This document shows, one piece after another, positions 56,642 through 64,000 of a stretch of 64,000 nt of DNA; position 1 is the first letter of the stretch; every line of letters starts with the position of its first letter. The stretch comes from Rhizoctonia solani (Eukaryota; Basidiomycota; Agaricomycetes; Cantharellales; Ceratobasidiaceae), in the NCBI RefSeq assembly GCF_016906535.1, contig NC_057375.1, positions 2,170,001-2,234,000 of the forward strand, read 5' to 3'. Under the pieces are notes generated by a model. It saw only the letters and a program-made list of their open reading frames with translations. It was not told the origin of the DNA and searched no databases. The position numbers and the translations under genes are program-made.

Positions 56642-59532
56642 ATGGCACTGAATCCTATGGCCCGTTACTTTAGTAGAGAGCAATGGCAGAAAATCAAGGA
56701 TAATAGGCGGCTGGTCTATTGCACAGTTGTGATCAATATGGGAGCACTGTATGTTGTTTTTCTCTTCGGGGAGCATGATCATACTAAATTAAGTCTTATG
56801 ACAGCCTTCTGGGGTACGATAGCGGCATAGCAGGTGCTATCATCCCCCTCCGAGCGTTCAAACACGATATGCAAATTGACGGGACTCGTACCGCGGTTGC
56901 AACAGTCAATTCAAACGTTGTGTCTGTGCTCTTGTGAGTCTTAAGAAATAGCTTTTTTCTATTTCGGTCGATTAAGTGCTATTTTCTCCACCCCCTACCT
57001 ATCCTGATTGGTCACGTTGCAAATTCATCTAGTGGTGGAGCCTTTTTTGGTTCGATTATCACCTCATTTCTATCATACTACCTCGGGCGCCGGGCTGCAC
57101 TGCTGTACAGCATGATCCTTTTTGCGCTCGGAGGTGCACTGCAGACGGCGGCAAAGAACTTGCAGTGGATCTATGCGGGCCGATGTATGTGCTTTCCTTA
57201 TTCGTTCCATTTCGTAAAATGACGTCTTGGCTGCTCATAGTCGTGTCTGGCCTGGCGGTCGGTGCCACATCTCTCATCTCGCCTTACTTTATTGCAGAAA
57301 TTTCCCCTGCCAAACACCGTGCGAGGACTGTAGGCGCATTCCAAGCGTTTCTAGTCGCAGGCTCTCTGTTGGCGTATTGGGTAACATATGGGTGCGACCT
57401 TCAATTCCATCCGACTCTGGTCAACGATAACCCCCCAGTCGGAACCAACACAACGGGAACGACTGACCCGGGCGCCCCAGCTGACCCAGCAACAACTTCG
57501 CACCTCGAGTTTCACTCTGCGCAATGGCGAGTTCCGATGGGATTGCAACTCCTTCCTGGTGTGATTTTCACAGTGCTAATGATCGGTGTCTGCGAGAGTC
57601 CACGGTGGTTGGCGAGCAAAGAGAGAAAAGAAGATGCGATCAGGACTTTGGCGTGGTTAAGGTGTGTGGACATGGGAAAACAATCTGAGGGAGATTCGGA
57701 TAGTCAGGTCGGGAGGGAGAAGGAGAAGGAGAAAGGGGATGAGCATGGGCCGCAATCGACGATGACCACACTTTCGAGGGTCGATGCTCCGAGTACGCCG
57801 GACCAGCGACCTGCCGTGCTTCAACGCCCCGAGATTGCCGCTATTCATGAAGAGTATGCTGGCATCCAGGCTCAATTGGACGAAACTCGCGGTGCGAGCT
57901 ATCGTGAACTGGTGAGCCGGGTGAACTTGAAGCGCGTGGCGGTCAGCACGTATGTGGCCGTGTTCCACATCTGGACTTTTCATACAGGGATCTTGTACTA
58001 TGCGTGAGTAGGATTAAGCTGGTCATAGAATCATACTAAACAGTTTTAGGCCGACTGTATTCAAGAGTATTGGATTCTCTGATACAAGGAGCGCATTGTT
58101 GGCAAGTGGAGTTTTTGGTGCTGTCAAGGTAAAAACAGTCGCAATAGGGTGATATACAACACTAACTGATGTGCCTAGTTCGTATCTACGATTCTCGCAC
58201 TTGCGTTTACCGGTATGCCCCTCGATTCTATCAAAACCTCCCGCTTCTAACCGAAGGATTAGTCAATCGATGGGGTCGCGTGACGGGTATGGCGGTAGGC
58301 ACCGGGTTCCAGGGTATTCTTTTCTTCGTGAGCCCTTCAGCATACATCTCTTGTTCATGCATCTAATCTTCATTTCACGTCGTCGGCCTCATACCAACCC
58401 ACGTCCCCCGCCTAATCTGTCTTAATAAGATCCTCGGCGCGATTCTTAAAGTCAAACCTCCCCACCCCGGTCCAATCGAATCGGCAAGTATCGCTATGAT
58501 GGCTATAATATATCTCTACGTGTAAGTCCGGCTTCGTTTCCTTATCCATCCGGTTCTTCATGTTCTGATCCTCTGCTTTCTCACATACGTTTCTTGGCAT
58601 CCGGTACATCGTGACTGTCTCGTTCTTCTAATTTGTTAATCCCCCCCTTGCATCATCGATTGCCTCCTACCCCTGTATTCACGGATATCTTACCTCCGTA
58701 TGATCCCGCACATGCAGTATTGTGTACTCTTTTGGAATGGGTACGTCACCACAGCCTGTTGGCCGCTCGGTGTGCTAACAGCCAGTCAGGCCCACTCCCG
58801 TGGGTATACTCTTCCGAGATTTATCCTCTGAGGATTAGGGAACTTGGACAAATGTGGTTTACCGCGCTTACTTGTAAGTCTCTCGTTTGCGCTACCTACA
58901 AGAACTGGTACCCTATGTTCTGGCCAAGTGCTGATTCGGCTTGCAGGGGCGTGCAACTTTGCGACATCACGGGTGACACCGATATTGTTTGCAAGTCCCC
59001 CTTTTTCCTACAATCCGAATTATAAGACTGAGAAGTGTGTAGGTTAAATTGGGATGGAAGACGTGGATGTTATGTAAGTTCCTATCTCCTCTTTCTGCAG
59101 TCATTATACTGATCCGATGGTCTCATAGTCGCAGCGGTATGTTGCTTGTCGGTAAAAGAACCCAATCTAAATTCACATATCGCTTGAAATGCCCTTTTTT
59201 AGCTAAATCTGTGAGTCCTCGTCCTCTCCATTGATTCGAGCAAGGCTGACAAATTGGCTGTAGCGGAGGGGGAATGTTATGCTGGATCATATGTCCTGAG
59301 ACGAAAGGATTAAGCATGGAAGAGTAAGCCCTTTGTCCTTGTTCATCCTATAAACCGAGAACTATTTGTCCCTTTTGGCTTGGATTGGTTGAATTGGGTG
59401 TACTGATACTTGGGGTCTAGGTTGGATATCCTCTTTGGTGCCATTTCGGCTGAACAGCGCGCGGCGGATATTGAGAAAGTTTTACAAGGACATGCGGATG
59501 GGAGTCGGCTGAATGTTCCGCCGCGGGATTAA
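56642..59532 (+). CDS. MFS sugar transporter
   Basis: A 12-helix major-facilitator sugar porter. Exon 1 (56642-56748) ends VVINMGAL; splicing gives LLGYDSGIAGAIIPLRAF, the family's first-helix motif. Next: SYYLGRRAALLY (loop 2-3 signature), VSGLAVGATSLISPYFIAEISPAKHRARTVG (PESPR-like region split here), CESPRWLASKERKEDA, a long charged loop, FHTGILYYAPTVF, VNRWGRV, PLPWVYSSEIYPLRIRELG and CPETKGLSMEE. About 14 introns join in frame, one with a GC donor (58991-59042, GCAAGT). TAA at 59530-59532. The large loop between helices 6 and 7 and a big luminal insert (NTTGTTDPGAPADPA) are unusual features. Substrate unknown. Confidence 0.92.
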
Positions 59533-60013
59533 TTGGTACCCAGGGTGTTCTGATAAAAAAGGGTGCCACAGGCTTTAGAGATGTAGTAACACGTTGTATA
59601 CGAGTATGTAAAATATGTGTCTTTAATCGTTATCTCGTTGATTTTCGTTCTGGTGCCTGTGGAGTCAGGGAATGGTGTCAAGAAAAGGTTAAAGGTACGC
59701 CATTCGCACTTGTCTACTATCGGTGTTTGGATCAAGTTGGCCATCTGGACATGGCTCAAATACCACAAGGCATTCAGATTATAATTTAATTCAGTGTGCA
59801 CAGCACAAGACCAAAGCGCAACTAAATTACTCCACTTTTCAATGGCCCGATCTCACTCAGTCACCGCGCTTATCGTCGTCTCGGCGATCAGGTCTCGTCC
59901 CTGATCAGCTTTTGCCGAGCCAGACACTGTTTGCTTAGTCATCAATCCTCATATGAGCGTTTCCAGCGCCGAGCCTGGTTTCGAACGACTCACAACTAGA
60001 CAACCACAACACG
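59533..60013. promoter_or_regulatory. Promoter of the six-hairpin glycosidase gene
   Basis: Intergenic, no gene seen. It holds the 3' flank of the transporter gene and the promoter of the next gene, which shares its orientation. Confidence 0.4.
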
Positions 60014-61723
60014 ATGCGAACTCTTTCGCCTCTCCTCGTATACGCTCTTTCCGCCTCTGCTTTATCCCCTGCAACAGTCGAGCTCGTTAAAGCGAGACTG
60101 AAAGATGCGGCTAAGAAGAGGTGCGGCTTATTGTCAGGGTTAACATTCTAATTGTCCTTGACTAATGAGGGTCCGTGTTAGTTGGGAAATCGGAACAAGG
60201 GCTCAGGCGCTGTTGGAACTCGAAGCGCCTTCTGTTTCGGTCTTCACCGCTTCTTCTATCCCAGGATCTCCTGCAGTTGCTTCCTCTCCTTCTCTCAATT
60301 CAACCACCCTCAACGCTGCCAGGCTCGCATTTACGAATGGGCAACTTGATGATGTGGTTGGTTTATCTCATGAAATTCTAGCGAACAAGCAACAGGGCAC
60401 ACTTCCTCTAATGAAAGATGGAAGCTCTGCTGATCCAGCATCCAACGGCGTCGGGATGATCATCGCCAACTGGACGGAAGCTCAGGGATCAGATTTTGCT
60501 GCTGCTGCCTCGGATCAGTTGACTTGGCTCCTCGAACACGTCCCTCGTTCGTCCAAGGGTGCCATCTCGCATCGTAATTCGGAAGTTCAACTCTGGTCCG
60601 ATTTCATCTATATGGTTCCCCCCTTTTTGGCTTACTATGGAGCGAGCACTTCCAACGCTTCCCTTGTCTCCGAGGCACACAATCAAATCAAGTTGTACAG
60701 GGATGTTCTGAGGGACAAGCCTACAGGTATATGGCAACATATCCGTCAAGGGTCTTTTGAAGATAGGGGGTTGTGGAGTACGGGTAACGGATGGGCCGCG
60801 ATGGGTATTATGCGCGTGGCTGCTACTATCCGCGCTGCCGGCTATTCTTCCCAGTTCAAAGAGGAAATGAACGATTTCGAAACACGGACGGCAGAAATTT
60901 TGGACGGAATGTGGCCCTTGATTGTAAGTTTCCTTTTTCAACACGCTGAGCATAGGTTAACAAGAAACAGACTGAAGAAGGCTTATTCTACAACTACGCC
61001 AATGATCCAAAAACCTTTTTGGACGCGGCTGGGACTGCCTTGATGGTTGCTAGCACCTACCGCGCAGCGACCATGTTTAATAATACCAAGCACCTGGACA
61101 TTGCTGAGAAGGTATACAAGGTCATTGGCGGTACAGATTCCAACTCTACCTCTACCTCTTCCACTTCCTCCATTCCTGAGCCAACTGGGGAGACAAAGAA
61201 ACATCGTTCCATCCGCCAAGTCCACCACCGTGTCCAGCTCTCGCAACTCAAGCATACGAACGAAAACCACGGACCCATCGCACGCGCCAATGCTCACCAT
61301 CGTTCCGAGACTCACGTTAGCCCTCGTGCCTCGGTGCATCTCACATCCGACGGCTGGCTCAACCCGGTCGTAGACCCACACTCATTCAAGAAACTCGGAG
61401 AACACAGCGCGGAAGGACAGGCGTTTGTGATCATGATGTATGCTTCGCGAAATGACTATCTAGTCCACTCGAAACTCAAGATCGGAGCTCGGCCGGGTGG
61501 ATTTGGGGCGAATGTTGTTGGGTTTTCCATGACCGGCGGTAACAATGGGTTGAATTCTACTCGTGGTGCGGGCGGATTGACTGGTGTCGGAAATGCTGGC
61601 GTTGGTTTGGTTTCTGGTGGTTCGGCAAACGAGGAGAGGAAGAATAGTGACTATAAATCGGCCGGGTTTGAAGTCGGAACGATCATCGGAGCTGTGGGTG
61701 CGGTGCTTGCGTGGATCATGTGA
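60014..61723 (+). CDS. Six-hairpin glycosidase, GH88/GH105-like, membrane-anchored
   Basis: Secreted (alpha/alpha)6-barrel protein resembling unsaturated uronyl/rhamnogalacturonyl hydrolases. MRTLSPLLVYALSASALS is a signal peptide. The core contains LWSDFIYMVPPFLAYYG (the W-x-D-x-x-Y-M-x-P-F hallmark with the catalytic-type Asp), then HIRQGSFEDRGLWSTGNGWAAMG, corresponding to the WxRGNGW segment, and GLFYNYANDPKTFLDAAGTALM. Introns are at about 60119-60179 and 60925-60971. After the barrel comes a Ser/Thr-rich then Gly/Asn-rich linker. The last 20 residues, FEVGTIIGAVGAVLAWIM, form a hydrophobic tail suitable for GPI anchoring. Usual homologues end with the barrel, so this tail is an extra. 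Likely acts on pectin- or cell-wall-derived oligosaccharides; inference. Confidence 0.78.
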
Positions 61724-62305
61724 TACGTGATCTGCGTCAGGACTTGAAGAACCTTTCTTCTCGCGCGCGAGGTGTTTACCTGGCATCCCTAATAGAGGGA
61801 TACCCACCTCTTCGCGTCTTCTTAAACTAAGTTACATTTTCGGTACGCTCTTTTTTTTCTTTATTCGTATTTGTGTTGTATACCCTCGGATGTATCATTC
61901 GGCCCACACTCGTTTGTCTGTTTGTCTGTACTTTTGTTCTGTTATGAAATGTGGAATAATGGATGCCATTTTTATTTTTATTTTTGGGGAACTGTGTGGG
62001 GGTCAAAGGCAATTGATACAGACTCGCGGGTTGAGGATAGGTTTACTCTCGCAATATGATCGAGGGCGAGCAGCGATGGCAGTGGAAATGCCCTGCACGA
62101 AACCTTTGAACTAAACCAGAATAGTGGCATTAATGATTATTCTATCCTGGCGGGCCGGCCTTGGATCCTTTAGTTTTGAGTAGTTGGGTGCAAGGTAACA
62201 TATATGCGCGTGTATTCAAATGTATGCATTGAGCCACAAACACGTCTGTGGACTATTTGAGTTACAAGCGAGGGAGGGGCAAGAAGAATCTGCAAGGAAA
62301 TTGAG
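61724..62305. other. Intergenic region between converging genes
   Basis: Presumed 3' UTRs, with T-rich stretches near 61849-61862 and 61970-61985. No gene is seen. Confidence 0.45.
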
Positions 62306-63810
62306 TTAAACGTATCCCTGGGTGGCCTGGGCAACATATGGTTCTTCCAAGTGTTTAATTTCCTCATCCGTCAGCTTGATATCCAAAGCACCTGAAAGCC
62401 AAAGATTTGACTCGGATCACTGCAGTTTGATCAGTAGGGATTGTAGACTCACCAATTGTTTCTTGAAGTCTTTGGATACTCGACGCGCCGATGATGGGCG
62501 CAGTAACGCCATCCTTGGATAGGTGCCACGCAATTGCGGCTTGAGCCATGCTGACCCCCCGGGATTTGGCAATTTGTTCCAGACTAGGACTCAAGATAAG
62601 CCTACGAAAGCGGCAGGATGAGGGGAATACCGACCGTAAAATAACTTCTTTGTTGTCTTCCTTGGTCGTGTTCGCCCAGCTAGCCGTACTATATAAGACA
62701 TAAGTTAGTAGGATGTATTCATTCGGGCTTGTGACACATACAAGCTCGTCTCGCCTCTAATGCTTGTTTGAGAATATGGCCGACCTAATACCCCTTGGCA
62801 AAGCGGAGACCAGGGCATGAAGCCCACTCCTAACATCTAGCGGTAAGAGTAAGTATCTAGGTTGAGGATCAGGAATTGAGACTTACCTTCAGAGTCGGTA
62901 TCGTTTCTCTTTCGTCTTCTCTGTAGATGAGATTATATTGATTGGACATTGAGATAAATGGCGTCAAGTTGTTATTGATCGCATAGTTTTGCATTGCGTG
63001 AAACTGGTAGGCGTGGCAGGTCGTCATTCCAATATAGCGAGCATATCCCGCCTTGACTACATCATGCAGCGCTTGCATAGTCTCGGAGATAGGAGTGTTG
63101 TAGTCGAACCGATGGCATTGGAGTACATCGACATAGTCTAATTGAAGTCGCTCGAGAGAGTGCTTGATGGAGTCGAATATGTGCTATTCAATGCCCCATA
63201 ATTGTGAGCTAGAGTGTACTAAAATTTTGTTTGCCTGTCATTACCTTTCGACTGAGACCATACTGGTTCACATAGCCGTCAGCATCGGCACGAGCGCCAG
63301 TGTGAACATAAGGGGATGCGTCAGGATCATGCGGGACGACTTGGTACAGCTACCAGGTATCCTTATCCTTAGCCCGGTCCATTGATGTGATGCTTTCCTC
63401 TTACTTTGGTCATGACCACGATTTCATCCCGTGGTAAATTCAGCTGTTTAATTGCTTTCCCCAGTATACGTTCGGACTCCCCATTTGCGTACATGTTTGC
63501 CGTGTCAAATGTCTGAATACCAGCGTCGTATCTAAGGATTTCATATAAAAGTCAGAGATATGGAGGCCCAAATGTATATGTAATCCCACTCACGCTGCCT
63601 TGATCTGTTTGATTGCCTCTTCCTCTTCAACCATCCACTGGCCCCATGACTTTTTCCCGTATATCCCGCACCCCAGGATGAGCCGCGATACTTTAAGGCC
63701 TGAGCTACCTAGGCGGACTATTAAACGGTAATAGAATTGTGAATGTGAGTTTAAAAACGTAGGCATTGGGACTTACCATAGACCATTTTCTTCGGAGGAT
63801 TGGATGACAT
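62306..63810 (-). CDS. Aldo-keto reductase (copy 2)
   Basis: Paralogue of the AKR at 46.9 kb, with the same exon order. [11 protein letters not shown] is followed by [50 protein letters not shown] (catalytic Asp, Tyr), IVVMTK (Lys) and [16 protein letters not shown] (His). Then [58 protein letters not shown] and the C-terminus [13 protein letters not shown] with TAA at 62306-62308. All joins are in frame. A TATATATT box at 63862-63869 lies about 52 nt upstream. The region between Lys and His catalytic residues ([17 protein letters not shown]) is the most diverged from copy 1, suggesting a different substrate pocket. Confidence 0.92.
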
Positions 63811-64000
63811 GGTAATTTACACAAGACGACTAGATTTTGATAGAATCAACTACTGTGCTGGATATATATTTTGGGCTCGAGTGTTCGTATTTATACCTTC
63901 AAGAAAGAGATGGATACAAAGTGTCGGGGGCCGTTAAGAAAAACCTAGTTTGTCTATCTCTTTCGGTCCAGGCGCACAGACGCATATAACTAAGAGGTTT
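63811..64000. promoter_or_regulatory. Promoter of aldo-keto reductase copy 2
   Basis: Contains the TATA box at 63862-63869 and no coding signal to the window's right edge. Confidence 0.5.

Overview
The window is nuclear DNA of a filamentous basidiomycete (Agaricomycetes). Genes carry many short introns of about 50-60 nt, lie 0.3-2 kb apart on both strands, and include families typical of wood- and plant-associated basidiomycetes: an AA9 polysaccharide monooxygenase, a cutinase, a short tyrosinase, a fungalysin, a P450, H-type lectins and many F-box/LRR-like proteins. The mix of H-type lectins, phi-type GSTs and F-box paralogues suggests the Rhizoctonia/Ceratobasidium group. That placement is inference and not proved here.

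Layout. 1-9.4 kb is a secreted/accessory block: fungalysin (partial at the left edge), an MBL-fold hydrolase, tyrosinase, AA9 LPMO and a three-domain H-type lectin. 10.8-12.8 kb is a compact housekeeping island: DAD4 (DASH complex) and prefoldin subunit 3 share a 95-bp head-to-head promoter, and prefoldin converges on mitochondrial ribosomal protein bL31m. 14.1-26.6 kb is accessory: a GST, a cutinase, a DDE transposase relic, a second lectin that is dead and split by a 1,441-bp Tc1/mariner element with 207-bp inverted repeats and a TA target duplication, a mitochondrial dicarboxylate-type carrier and a second GST. 28-30.3 kb holds a large unrecognised membrane protein with a possible papain-fold His/Cys signature. 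31.3-45.4 kb mixes F-box genes with conserved genes (RBM25-like splicing factor, the SNARE YKT6, a ZIP transporter, a P450, a NIP30/FAM192A protein). 46.9-63.8 kb has two aldo-keto reductases, YIF1, two more F-box genes, an MFS sugar transporter and a GH88/GH105-like six-hairpin glycosidase.

Recurring themes. Dispersed duplicates are frequent (2 GSTs, 2 AKRs, 2 lectins, 4 F-box genes). The GST and AKR genes have TATA boxes 50-90 nt before their starts, which fits inducible detoxification. GC-AG introns are needed to read at least two genes. Several otherwise intact genes show single-base deletions, which suggests residual assembly error as an alternative to gene death; this affects how 'pseudogene' calls should be read. 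I found no CRISPR, rRNA or convincing tRNA. No complete new system is demonstrated. The strongest leads are the possible papain-fold protein at 28-30.3 kb and the mariner-split lectin.
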